A DNA stretch of 64,000 bases. It comes from Prorocentrum cordatum (Eukaryota; Sar; Dinophyceae; Prorocentrales; Prorocentraceae). Below are positions 1 through 9,639 of the stretch, piece by piece. The number at the start of each line of letters is the position of its first letter. The first letter of the stretch is position 1. Under the pieces are notes generated by a model that did no database searches, was not told where the DNA came from, and was given only the letters and a program-made list of their open reading frames with translations. A program made the position numbers and the translations under genes. The DNA is taken from NCBI GenBank assembly GCA_963575745.1, contig CAUYUJ010003015.1, positions 1 through 64,000 of the forward strand, given 5' to 3'.

Positions 1-31
1 CTCCTCCTCCTCCTCCTCCTCCTCCTCCTCT
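1..31. repeat. (CTC)n microsatellite at window edge
   Basis: Pure CTC trinucleotide run starting at the first base, so its true left end lies outside the window. On the minus strand it is GGA/GAG and abuts the end of the decayed retroelement-type reading frame. Confidence 0.95.
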
Positions 32-830
32 CTGGGCTTCGGTGTGGCGCGCGTCCGCCAAGACGTCCTGCAGCCAGGGCTTGATGCTATCGCAGGCGAG
101 ACCGCCGAGAGGCAGATGCAGCAAAGAAGCTGCGAAGGCCTTCTTTTTTCGGGCGGCCACGGGAGCGAGGCGTGTCCACCATTGGGTCCAGGAAGCCTTC
201 ACCGAAGCGTGCAGTAACTCCGTAGCTCCGGCGCCGAACGGGCCCTGGAGTTTCTGCCAGGAGGCGCGAATTGGAGGGCCTCCTGTGACCACCGGCGTTC
301 TGCCTCCAGAGCCAGGACCACGAGCCGGAAGCGTCGCGCGTCCAGGAGATCTGGGTGCGTGTTCTCCTTGCGCCGGTGGGCATCGCGGAGCCACGTCCCG
401 TCCTCGTCTGCTTTGCGCGGGTGGGCCGTGCCGTCCCGGCCGACAGGGCTGACCAGCGTGGCGTCCTTAGCCACTTGCGCCCCTCCCCACAGCGGCAGGC
501 CGTTCGCGATCACCTCCGCCTGCCGTCGCCCGCGCCGACGCCTTGGACGTTGTGGTCCCACAGGTCTTGGTCCCCCCCCTCCCTCGCCCACGCCTCGTGG
601 CAGATGCTTGCTGCTCTTTCTCCAGGGTGCCCTCCCGTTTCTGAAAGACGTTGGCTGGGGCAGGCGGCCCTGTGGTCCACTCTGCTGTCGAATCGCGCTC
701 GGCACCTGCGTGCGTCTGCTGTGACTGGTACGCCCAGGCGCTGGCGGATAGGAGGACCTGCAGCATCGTGGAAGGCACCCGCGTGGGCCGGCGAGTGGGC
801 AGAATAGTGGACGTTCAACCAGCGCACGAG
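30..830 (-). pseudogene. decayed retroelement-type C-terminal domain
   Basis: Read on the minus strand, 560 to 250 encodes EVIANGLPLWGGAQVAKDA, then TLVSP, a short variable stretch, ARR/HRRKE-type residues and RLVVLALEAERRWSQEALQF. A second frame from about 255 to 40 carries WTQWWTRLAPVAARKKKAFA followed by ASLLHLPLGG. From memory, this order (GLPLWxGAQLAxDTTLVSP, RRKExTYPEL, RLVVLxxEVGGRWSxEA, W-RRW, AFAASLL) recurs very often near the C terminus of large retroelement-type ORFs in dinoflagellate genomes. The exact enzymatic role of this domain is not something I can state. The match is split between two frames, with at least one indel between about 200 and 260. Upstream residues (ERAASICHEAWA, about 600-640) are in yet another frame, so this is a dead copy. 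No reverse-transcriptase motif (YxDD-like) is visible upstream, where a (TCC)n block lies instead. Confidence 0.75.
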
Positions 831-839
831 TCGCTAGAG

Positions 840-2109
840 GAGCGCAGCGGGGCCCTCCCTGAACCAGATAATGCCGGAACAGCTGGGCGAGAGACGGTGG
901 GCACGAAGAGTGCAAGCACCAGGACACGCCGCATTTGTGCTGGCACGGCGCCGACAAGACCCAGGGGGCCACACCACATCTTTCTTCGTACAGTAGCGTC
1001 CGACTACCGAAAACTCCGAAGCAAGAAGACGGCCAATCACAGCAGCCAGCTCCAACACCAACGCCACTGCCACCACCCAACCCGTAAATGCCAGCACCAG
1101 AATCCTTTCTCCAAGTGCCCTCCCTTCACGAGGAAAGCCTTTACACCAGCGATTAGCGACTAGCAGACTCACGAACCCCAGCCCACCACGGCAACGCACA
1201 GCCACGGCTTGTCCCAAAGCCGCACCAGCGCCCGCCGACGACCGGAGGACGCCGTTGGAGCAACCATGACAGCGCCAGTGACAACAACTGCGACGGACCC
1301 ACGCGTCTTATATTAACATCCGTGACCCCGCCCCCGCAGGACACGCACTGCCCATCCGAATGGACTGCGCACCGCTTCGCGACGGACGGCCTGGACGAGG
1401 ACACCTGGCCCTGCATTGTGTATTTCCCCGAACAGGACAAAGGCAACACGGACGATACCATCAACGACCATCATTTTTTTCCCCGCCTTGCGGCAAAGGG
1501 AAGTCAGGCAACTCCAACAGCGACTACCTACTGCGCCGGAAACAACAACCCCTGCATGCTACTACGCCCACCTTGAAAATCACACTCCCAGGCGCTACCG
1601 CTACCCCACGGCAGGGTACTCCCAGTGAAGCCGACCAAGCGACCCACCCGCAAAGACGCCCCCCCCACCCCCTCTCCCCTCCCCCCCGCGCGGGCTTACG
1701 CAGAGCCGAGGGCGCCGCGTCGCCCCGGCCCCGCCGCGCGTGGCTCTGCCGCGGCCCGCCGCCCGCCGCCGCTGGCGTAGACTTCGGGCCACCTCCGTCC
1801 CGTCGCCGCCGCCCCTGTCCCCCCCTCCTGCTGGCGGGCGGCCGATCGCGGCCCCGCCCTGGCGGCTCCCGCCACTCGCCGCGCCGCCCGCTGCGCGCCT
1901 CGGCCGGCCCTTAGCGGGCCTGCTGCCGCCTGGCGCCCCACCGCAGCCGCCGCCGCCCGCCAGCTGTTGGCGGGCCCGCCGCCGCTCGCCGCCAGCCAGC
2001 CGCAGTCCGAAGCCTCGGCCGCCACCCCCCTCGCCGCGGGGCCCCGCTGGCCGCGACGCCTTGCAGCCGGGGCAGCTCCCCCGCGTCCCCGCCTGGCGCC
2101 GCGCCTGCC
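840..2109. other. no recognisable gene
   Basis: GC-rich sequence with open frames on both strands but no family I recognise. From about 1620 it becomes very C-rich and grades into the pyrimidine-rich microsatellite. Confidence 0.5.
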
Positions 2110-2624
2110 TCGCTCCCCTCCTTTTCTTCCTCGCCCTCTGCCTCCTTCTCTTCTTCCTCCTCCACCCTCCTCCTCCTCCTCCTCCTCCTCCTCCTCCTCC
2201 TCCTCCTCCTCACCTCCTCCTTCTCCTCCTCCTCCTCCTCCTCCTCCTCCTCTTCCTCCTCCTCCCCTCCTTCTCTGCTGCCTCCTCCTCCTCCTCCTCC
2301 TCCTCCTCCTCCTCCTCCTCCTGCCTCCTCCTCCTCCTCCTCCTCCTCCCTCCTCCTCCTCCTCCTCCTCTCCCCCTCCTCCTCCTCATCCTCCTCCTCT
2401 TCCTCCTCCTCCTGCCTCCTCCCCTCGTCCTCCTCCTCCTCCTCCTCCTCCTCCGCCTCCTCTTCCACCCTCATCCTCCTTGTCCTCCTCCTCCTCCTCC
2501 TCCTCCTGCTCCTCCTCTCCTCCCGCCTCCTCCTCCACCCTCCACTTCCTTCTCCGCTGCCTCCTCCTCCTCCTCCTTCTCCTCCTCCTCCTCCTCCTCC
2601 TCCTCCTCCTCCTCCTCCTCCTCC
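2110..2624. repeat. (TCC)n polypyrimidine microsatellite
   Basis: About 500 bases of imperfect TCC repeat with CTC, TTC and TGC interruptions. Long Ser/Pro/Leu or Glu/Arg/Gly frames across it are translations of the repeat. Polypurine-polypyrimidine mirror tracts of this kind can form triplex DNA. Confidence 0.95.
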
Positions 2625-2627
2625 GCG

Positions 2628-2775
2628 GTGTTGGTGGTGGTGGTGGTGGCGGGGCTGCTGGAGGTGCTGCTTCTGGTCGCTGTCTCGGTGGCGGCACTGC
2701 TGGTCGCCGTCGTGGTGGCATTGTTGCTGGTCGCTGTCGCGGTGCAGGCGGCGCTGCTCGCCACCACGACTGGCA
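2628..2775. repeat. short (GTG)n then about 30-bp minisatellite
   Basis: A GGTGGT run passes into three degenerate units of about 30 bases, each containing CTGCTGGTCGC followed by CGGTGGCG-like sequence. Confidence 0.7.
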
Positions 2776-2779
2776 GCAG

Positions 2780-3769
2780 CAGTCTGATTGGGAATTAGAG
2801 CCAATATCCAGGACAGACAGCACAAGTACAACGACGTCGCTGCCTGTTGCATTTTTAAGCGTTTGAGCAACTGACCCACAGTTCCCCCGCGACGTGGGGA
2901 AGCGACACACCGCAGCGCAATTGTACCGGAAGTGCCACCGCAATCACGGGCATTGTACGGTTGATGTATTTTTCTTGGGAGGTGTCAGGGCTGTGGACGT
3001 ACCACAGAGGGCAGGGAGGCTCTAAAAGCTCAGCTGTGCCGGGCCGCCCACGCAGCAACCAGTCAGGCGATGCGTGGAGTTACGCAAAGGCCACGGGTGG
3101 CGGAGAGGAGGGCGCAGAGGCAGGAAGCCGAGTCCAGGGCCGGCGTGCGCATCGCAGCCAAGTGCTGGGTGGCGCCTGGTGGGAGAGGGGACCAGGCAAG
3201 GGCTCCCGGCGAGGAAGGGCGGCCAGAAGTGGGGGGAAGGGTGTTGCACCAGCGGTGTTCTCCAAGTGGGGCTGCGCGAGCTGCCAGCAGGGACGACGCT
3301 GGTCTGCGTGGCCTGTGGCCTCGGAGGCGGCGGGTGCAAGCTCGTGAAGGCAGAGCGCGTCTCGCGAGGTACCAGGGCGGGCACTGCGGGGACGCGTAGC
3401 TGTGACGGCGGCCGCGCTGGCCGCAAGGAGGCCAGTGACCCGCGGTCTGTGCGTGAGTAGGTGGCTGCGAGGTGGGAGGAGCCCCGGGCAGCGCGATGCG
3501 CGGCGCACGGGTGGGCGGCTGCGCCCTCGAGGGAGAGGGGTGCTCTGCCAGGAGTGGGCGACGCCCCGGGCGCACGCAAACAAGTAGGACGTCTCATCAT
3601 GCGTGGGGGCCAGGTGGGGCGCGTCGCATGGGATGGGCGACGCGCTGGCGGGAACGCGCCGAACAGGTACGCAGACATGTGGGTACGACCGCAGCGACAG
3701 GAAGCTGGCGCACTGCCCAGGGCGGGAGGCGCGCCGCGGAGGCTTCTACCTGTTGCGCAGGCCGGTGGG
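2780..3769. other. no recognisable gene
   Basis: Unique-looking GC-rich DNA. A short motif at 3017-3050 (CTAAAAGCTCAGCTGTGCC then GGCCGCC) recurs at 22315-22347 as TAAAAGCTCAGTTGTGCC then ACGCCGCC. Both copies follow a microsatellite-rich segment. Confidence 0.4.
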
Positions 3770-5340
3770 TCAGACGCCAGGTCCCTCCAGGGATGGACGG
3801 CGCCTCGTGAGGACAACGGCCCTTGTCAGGAGGTCGGCAGGAGGATCAATGCGCCAGCAGCCCTCGTGGTCGTTGCGGTCCAGGTGTGCGGGCGTCGCGC
3901 TCAGTGGGCCCAGGTGGTGGTAAGGTTGTCGTCGTCTGTCGCCCCTGGGAAATCCGTGCCATCGGGGCGGTTCCTGTTGGGCCAGGTTGCCTCGCTGGGG
4001 CGCTTGCCTCCCTTGCCCTTCCCTCCAGCTGTCTGGCTCTGGCGGCTTTGTTGTTGCTGCTGCCACACTGCGCCCCAGTCGGCATCCAGGCTGCGACTGC
4101 GGCAGGGGGTGTGGATGTCGTATTGGGTTTTCGCCAGGTCGACCAGGGGCCGTGGCTGACTTCGCCATTGCCGTGCGACTTCCAGTCGCTATGGTCGTCA
4201 AGTCCCGTCCCTTCGACACCTCGGATCTCTTCGACACCTCGCCCTGTTTCAGCCTTCGAAGACGAGCGCGCCACAGGCAGTGTGCAATCGGTCGATGTTG
4301 CCAGGCCAGGTCTCCAGTCTGTCAGCACCTTCCCTCCCTGTCGGTGTCAATCGACTAGCGCCTTCTGGGTTAGCTGTGCTGGCGATCTTGTGGGTCATCC
4401 AGTCTCTCCGGCTAGGGGCCTCTCTCGTTGCCCCCTGCGTTTCCCAGGCCCGCGACGGCGCGCAACTGTTGCCCCACTCCGCGGGGCTTTGCTGCGACCG
4501 CCCGCCAGTCCATCCAGGCTCAGCCCGGGTCGGGCACCAAGGCCTCCATCCCGGCGCTGCGTCCTGCTGCGCCTCAGTTTGAGGGGGGCGGGCCGCGACA
4601 GGTACAGAGCGTAATGGCTTGGCGGGGGCCGCCTGAGTAGCTTCGGCGGCGTCGTGCTCCCTGAGTGCTTGGCATTTCCTAGATAGAGATGCTCTCCACG
4701 TTTCCACTTGTTGGCCCGTGCAAGTCGATGCGAACGCACAGGTGCTCGCCCACGCTGGTTTCTGCGACTGGCCTTGCGGTCTTCTTCCCGCGAAGATTTG
4801 GCAGCAGCGAGCTTCCCAGATCGTCGACTTGTGTTGGCCAGCAGGCAAGCCTTCGCGTGCCGGCGTCGCCCTTGGCGAAGATGTAGTCTCCCAGGTCGAG
4901 AGACGGGGTGGTCTTTGGTGCTGTCCGGAGACGCTGGGCCCCACCAAGGGGGCGCACCCTCGACGTACGCTTCGTCCGCTGACCACGCGCACGCCACGCT
5001 CATAACTGGGGCTGCTCGTCGGGCTGCTCGCCAGGCGAGGGAGGAGGCGGGCGCCAGTTTGATAGGCATCATCGCCCCAATCTCGATTTGGTGTGGCACT
5101 GACGCGTCGCTTGACCTTGGACTTTTCCAGCTTCTGGGCTCTGGCGGGTGGTCTCGTCTGTTTGCCTGGGCGCGTCTGGGGCCTGGCCGCTGTCCCCTTG
5201 AGACGGGGCGCCCTGTGGCTGCCCCGTTTTGTTGCACGCGGGCGCCTTCGCTGGGGGGTCTGGAGCGCCGGGCTCCTTGGCGCTCCTGGACCGCCGGCGA
5301 ATTCTGGGTCGGTGCTTTGGCTGCCTGCATCTGGGTTGGG
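3770..5340 (-). pseudogene. tail of degenerate coding-like tract (Gln/Pro/Arg rich)
   Basis: Several long minus-strand frames overlap here (405 and 484 codons among them). Composition is rich in Gln, Pro, Arg, Ser and Gly and no domain is recognisable. Segments such as TTPSLDLGDYIFAKGDAGTR (about 4870-4910) look like ordinary protein, but they change frame over short distances. I read this as the decayed continuation of the better coding signal upstream on the same strand. It could equally be noncoding GC-rich DNA that happens to lack stops. Confidence 0.25.
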
Positions 5341-5378
5341 CGTCGCGGCTGGGCCCGCACATGGGCTGATACGCGCCC

Positions 5379-5900
5379 CGTCAGCTTGTTTGGTATTTGG
5401 CCAGCTTGTCCGCGCCCGCGTTGCGCATGTCCTGGTTCGCCAGGAAGTCGGCCAGGGTTGCGGCATAGTAGCGGCGCAGGCCTGTGCCCTTCACTGTTGC
5501 CCTGGTTCCCGGGAATGTCTTCTAATCTGGTCGTCGGTTCTTTTCCCTGGCCTTGCCCCGATCCCTGCCCTTGGCTGTGATTCCCCAGGCAACAGTGTCT
5601 GCCCGGGTCGCGCGTCTGCCGTCGCGGCGGTCCTTGTCTGCTGGCAGTGCACCGGTGGGTACCGCGCGCCCATAGATCGTGGCCGCGGAACCGATGCGCT
5701 CCTCGCCGGTCCAGCACCTCGCCCCTGCAGTCTGCTTTGTCTTCCTCTGGGTCCCTGGTGCGCCGCTCCATGACAAACCTTCGCCGCGCCTCGTCGATAT
5801 GTTGGCGCAGCCGCCGGGCATGGTCGATCATGGGGTGGGCAATGTCCATGTCGTAGCTGTTGCGCCGATGGGTGGACCAGATTTCCTCGGCTGGTGCCAG
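5379..5900 (-). pseudogene. coding-like fragment with frameshift and in-frame TAG
   Basis: From about 5900 to 5730 the minus strand encodes IWSTHRRNSYDMDIAHPMID followed by HARRLRQHIDEARRRF and then acidic/basic residues. The frame then shifts near 5720 and continues through ERIGSAATIYGRAVPTGALP. It meets a TAG at about 5522 and resumes in the same frame as YYAATLADFLANQDMRNAGA, then DKLAKYQTS and a TGA at about 5379. By eye, about three quarters of third positions are G or C, and first positions favour purines, as expected of dinoflagellate coding sequence. The family is unknown. Frameshift plus stop suggests a pseudogene or a decayed mobile-element ORF; assembly indels are the alternative for the frameshift but not for the stop. 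Confidence 0.45.
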
Positions 5901-5925
5901 CGAGGCTATCGTCCGGTGCAGGAGG

Positions 5926-6690
5926 TCAGGACAGGCCGGTGGCAGAGGCGGTCGAGGTTGGCCAGCGCCGTGGACGGCTCTGATGGCCCAGCGGGGCGGG
6001 GGGCGCGCGGTTCGCCGGAGGGCTGTTCGTGGGTCCGGTCGCTCCGCTCTGCAGGAGAGGGCGCAGCTGCAGCAGGCCGTGCCCGAGCTGGCGCACGAAA
6101 TCGGCGAGGTCGTCGACGCCCGGCCGCATGGGGACTTTAGCCGCGCCGCTGGGGAGGGCGGGGTGGTAGTTCTCCCAGGTCACGCGCTGGTTTTTAGCAG
6201 CGTTCATCGCCCGTGTGACCAGGTGCGCGGGCATTAACTGTAAGCACGTCCCTGTCCAAGTCCAGCAGTCCACGTCCAGGTGCCGGGCGTCGCGCACTGT
6301 GCCGTCCTCCCACAAGGTGGCGAGGAAGGTCCCTAGAAGGTCCATGTCCATGGCTGCGGGGTCTGCGTTGTCGCTGCTCTGGTCCAGGTTCCTGGCGCAG
6401 GAACTGAGCCAGTGCAGGTTGATGGAGGGTTTGTATTTGCATCGGACGTTGCCGACGAGGTCCAGCAACCCAGGTCGCGTCAACTCGCTAGAAGGTGGCG
6501 GCAACGGGCAGGGCTGGCATCCAGGTGCCACCCTGAAAGCAGGTTCCTTATGGCAGAGGCAGCGGGTTCCTACGATCCGGCTGCGATCCCTGAGTGGGAC
6601 CAGGCTCGTCCAAGGATCTTTCCGCCCTCGTCTGGATGCTCTTGGTGGCTCGATGGGGTCGCCTTCCCCGGGCAGCTGGAGGGCACCCAT
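5926..6690 (-). pseudogene. unrecognised coding-like fragment
   Basis: A 254-codon minus-strand frame. Its central part (about 6540-5990) is protein-like: it includes LLDLVGNVRCKYKPSINLHW, then AMDMDLLGTFLATLWEDGTV, then TRAMNAAKNQRVTWENYHPA and GVDDLADFVRQLGHGLLQLR. GC at third positions is roughly 80% in this part, by eye count. All amino-acid classes are present and there is no low-complexity bias, unlike the antisense frames. The downstream end becomes Pro/Arg rich and runs into the next fragment in a different frame. I cannot assign a family. It sits in the middle of a 5 kb same-strand series of such fragments, which suggests one decayed gene or element, or exons of an unrecognised gene. 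Confidence 0.45.
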
Positions 6691-6753
6691 TATTGTTTTG
6701 TTCTGCTGTGGAGCCAGGGCACCTCCGCCTGCCAGTGGGGCCCGTCTATGCCC

Positions 6754-6817
6754 GCCATCTTGGCTTAGGCCATTTTGGCTCCAGTACCATCTCGAATCGA
6801 GCTAGCTTTGGCTCAAG
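6754..6817 (+). other. three tandem relic spliced-leader sequences (candidate)
   Basis: Three consecutive matches to the 3' part of the dinoflagellate spliced leader (CCATTTTGGCTCAAG core, preceded by TAG). Bases 6754-6768 read GCCATCTTGGCTTAG. Bases 6769-6784 read GCCATTTTGGCTCCAG, with one mismatch over the 16 bases of the leader end. Bases 6803-6817 read TAGC then TTTGGCTCAAG, lacking three bases. The first two abut exactly. Tandem, progressively decayed leaders are the known footprint of trans-spliced mRNAs that were reverse transcribed, reinserted and trans-spliced again. A coding-like plus-strand frame without an ATG follows (about 6806-6967). The same bases also lie antisense to minus-strand coding-like frames, so the reading is not secure. 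Confidence 0.5.
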
Positions 6818-7395
6818 CTCGCTCGCGATGATCCCAGGGCTGTACCATGCGTGCGCTTGCCTGAGGGCCCCTTCGACACGAGCTTCAAGGAGGTGAATGC
6901 TGGGGTTGCTAGAGAGACCGTGCAGGTTGTCCTGGTCTTCGGCGGCGCCACCTTCTTGGCTGGCTGAGCCTGGCCCAGGCCCGAGTGGCAAGCAAGGCGC
7001 CCCTCGTCTTGTTCATTCGGCGCTGCTCGTTCCATTTTTGGTTATTCATCTTTACAGTTGTTTTGGATGTCTCCATAGTTCACATCTCTTACAACTTGAG
7101 GTGCCCTATTCCTTGTTCTCGCCTCCAGGGAAGATGTTGCAGGTTGGGCTCGCGGGTGGTGTGGGTTGTTTGCGCAATTGGGGCTCCTCTTCGGCATCGG
7201 TTCGCTGGATATGTCGGTTCGGCATTCTACTTATTCTTCTTCTTTTTCTTCTTCTTCTTGTTCTTCTTCTTCTTCCTTCAATTAAGTTATGGTTCTTCTG
7301 GTAGTGTTTGCTGGTCATTCTGCTGTTACTGTGTGGGGCATTCTGGTTGATCAATCGTCTGTTCGCCGCTGTCGTGGCTGGGTTTCTTCTCAATT

Positions 7396-8020
7396 TCACT
7401 GGGGTGCCTTCGTGTTCGTGCTGCTCCAGGCGGGCCTCGTCATATGTTCCCTCGTATATGGCGATGATGTTTCTGCGGGTGGGCTTCTACCTCGCCGGGG
7501 TGCTCGTCCACGTCGTGGTGGTGGCGCTAGCGCGGATGTGCGCGTTCTTTCCCGACTTGATGAACGTTGTGCCCCACTGCGCCCCTCCCCATCGTTCCAT
7601 GCAACCTCCGGCGCCATCTTTGCCCTCGTCTCCTGGCTAGACAGGTGTGTGGTCCTCTGCTTTCTGCCGGCCATGACAGGCAGGTTGGCTGTATCCATGT
7701 AATCGGCTGCCTTTGGGAAGAGCCCGAATGGGTCCGGGCTGGCCCCCGTGGTGAGTGTGGCCGCCTGCTCTGCCATTCTCAGCTCCCAGCCATTGCCCAG
7801 GTCGGTAATGCTGGCGCTGGCTGGAGTGGAACTGGCGATGAGCTGGTTGGAGCTGCGCCTGACCACGGGGCCCGCCCTGTCGCGTGCCTGCGGGTTTTCC
7901 AGGGCATGGCCCGCGCGTCGGAAGGCGGAGCGCCCCAGATGTTGACCAGGCAGCGTGCACAGCACCACCGATTTTCCATGCCCTGGCTTGGAAGGGCCAG
8001 GCCCAGTCCGCGAAGCTGGG
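7396..8020 (-). pseudogene. unrecognised coding-like fragment
   Basis: The minus-strand frame contains SVVLCTLPGQHLGRSAFRRA, then RSSNQLIASSTPASASITDL, GNGWELRMAEQAATLTTGAS and FGLFPKAADYMDTANLPVMA, before becoming basic and Ser/Pro rich (RERTRTSALAPPPRRGRAPR). The residue mix is diverse and protein-like. The family is unknown. It follows the 8111-8938 fragment on the same strand in a different frame, with only a short out-of-frame stretch between them, so both may be parts of one broken gene. The region downstream on this strand (7106-7399) has another open frame in the same style. Confidence 0.4.
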
Positions 8021-8110
8021 GGGGCCGCGTGGCATGGTCTGCGCGAGAGCGTCAGCGACCTGTGGGTCGGGGCGGAAGGCGGACATCCCTGGCAGTGCCT
8101 CTCCATCCTT

Positions 8111-8990
8111 TCATGCCAGGATTGGCTTCGCCAATGGGCAGCCATCACCCTTGGCAGCGGTTCCTTTCTGCGCCGCCTGCTTCCAGAACCTGTCCTCGTC
8201 GGTGCGGTGCCTGGGAATGGTAGTGCCGAGCGTGCTCGGGTACTCAGAACCTGTCTGTGTTAGAAGCAGGTCAGCCTGCAGTGTGCTGCCCGTGGGCGTG
8301 GGGACCTGGCGCCCCTGTGGCAGCGCTCTCTTCGCGTGCAGATCGCCGCTAGGACTTTCCTGGTCGTCCAGGTTGCACTGGAAGGTAGCCGCCTTGACGT
8401 CGTCTGGGACGGCCTGCCAAGGGGCCCTCTGTGCATCGCCAGCTGCAGCAGACTCCGCGCTGGTAGGTTGTCTCCCGGTTGGCCGCGAGTATCTGCCTGG
8501 CCTCCGCTGCCACCCATGTCCTGGCGTCGTGTCCGAAGCTCTCGGGGCAATCGCCGCGCCGAATAACCGCGTGCCAGGGGTGAATGTTGGTCTCGAACCT
8601 GGCATCGTTGCCACATATAGGCCCGGGGGGCCCAGGGCGACGCCAGGAGCGGGGGCGCTCGAGGGTCCTGCCACGAGGTCGCGCCCCGAGCTGGATGTCT
8701 CGCCTCCCTCGTGGGTCACTGCCTGGGCGCGGTCCAGCTCTCCTCTGTCCTGGGGCCCAACGTCAGAACCTGCCAGGGCAATTGATGGAATGCAGATGGC
8801 GCGATCCTCTTTCTTGGGCACGTCCAGATTGGCGGGTGCCACCAAGTCTTCCACGACCAGGAGGGGGGCTCTGAGCTGGTAGCCGCAGCAGATGTCCATC
8901 TCGCGCCAATTCACTGGGCGCCCGTTCTGCTTGGCCACCGGGCGGTCGTGCGACTGCAGCGTTGAGCGGGTCCTCGATCTGGGCGTGCAG
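8111..8990 (-). pseudogene. unrecognised coding-like fragment, best of the minus-strand series
   Basis: The minus-strand frame from about 8945 to 8111 begins within VAKQNGRPVNWREMDICCGY and continues LRAPLLVVEDLVAPANLDVP, KKEDRAICIPSIALAGSDVG and, later, DDVKAATFQCNLDDQESPSG, before a stop. No ATG opens it. A neighbouring frame just upstream carries AKDCRALHAQIEDPLNAAVA (about 9010-8950), which suggests a single frameshift near 8945. About 70% of third positions are G or C by eye. The antisense frame is Ser/Cys/Ala rich, as expected of a shadow. No domain is recognised. A divergent plus-strand ORF starts at 9134, so the 120-140 bases between could be a shared upstream region. Confidence 0.45.
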
Positions 8991-9133
8991 TGCGCGACAG
9001 TCTTTGGCGTGCATCCCCCACCAGGCCCACGGCCGACTCAGTTATTTAGTCGATCAAGATTTCTCCCGGGCACCGTGCGCCGCAGGCTTAGGCGACCATC
9101 GGAGCATACCTTCCACCAAAGGCACCACCGCGA

Positions 9134-9637
9134 ATGGATGACGGCCGAATGGCTTCTACACCGATCCCCGCAGAGGACAGCACGTACGACGCGCTCCTCG
9201 TCAACGACATCGACGACCCACTGCTGTGTCAGTACCTGGGCAGGATGCGTACCCACCAGCATCGCTGCAGGGAGCGCCGAGATGACGCGACCAGGTGCAC
9301 CGCGCAGCTCCGAGCGACTCGCAGCCGGTTCTGGGGCGGCACAACGCCGCTCGCAGCACCTCGGAGTCCCCAGTTGGAATTCCCGACGCTCCGACCAGGG
9401 CGCGCAACATACTGGGGATTAATGAGAAATGCACGGCAGATGCATCATGTCTACGACCCCACATCGCCGACAACGGCTACTCCTAGTGCGACAAGGACAC
9501 CCAGGGTTATGACTCATGAGAGGCTGCTCAGTCCTGTCTCACCGTATCCCACAACCATGATCGTTCTCTTGCGGGCTCCTTCCCCCATTCTGTACATTGT
9601 TTTGTCATCCTATCAATCCGAGGAAGCACGAGGATAA
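9134..9637 (+). CDS. small hypothetical protein, divergent from the minus-strand tract
   Basis: 167 codons from a true ATG (GCGAATGG context). The first 110 residues look like protein (MDDGRMASTPIPAEDSTYDA, LLVNDIDDPLLCQYLGRMRT), with roughly three quarters of third positions G or C. The last 40 residues lie in more AT-rich sequence, and the true C terminus or a splice site may come earlier. No signal peptide, transmembrane segment or known domain is visible. It lies head to head with the minus-strand fragment ending upstream at about 8990. It could instead be an internal exon or chance. Confidence 0.4.
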   Translation: MDDGRMASTPIPAEDSTYDALLVNDIDDPLLCQYLGRMRTHQHRCRERRDDATRCTAQLRATRSRFWGGTTPLAAPRSPQLEFPTLRPGRATYWGLMRNARQMHHVYDPTSPTTATPSATRTPRVMTHERLLSPVSPYPTTMIVLLRAPSPILYIVLSSYQSEEARG

Positions 9638-9639
9638 TT

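Noticed and set aside
7308-7640. 110-codon plus-strand hydrophobic ORF, possible membrane protein
   Set aside because: It lies antisense to the better-supported minus-strand coding-like frame at 7396-8020 and partly in a (TTC)n region; hydrophobicity follows from T-rich second codon positions.
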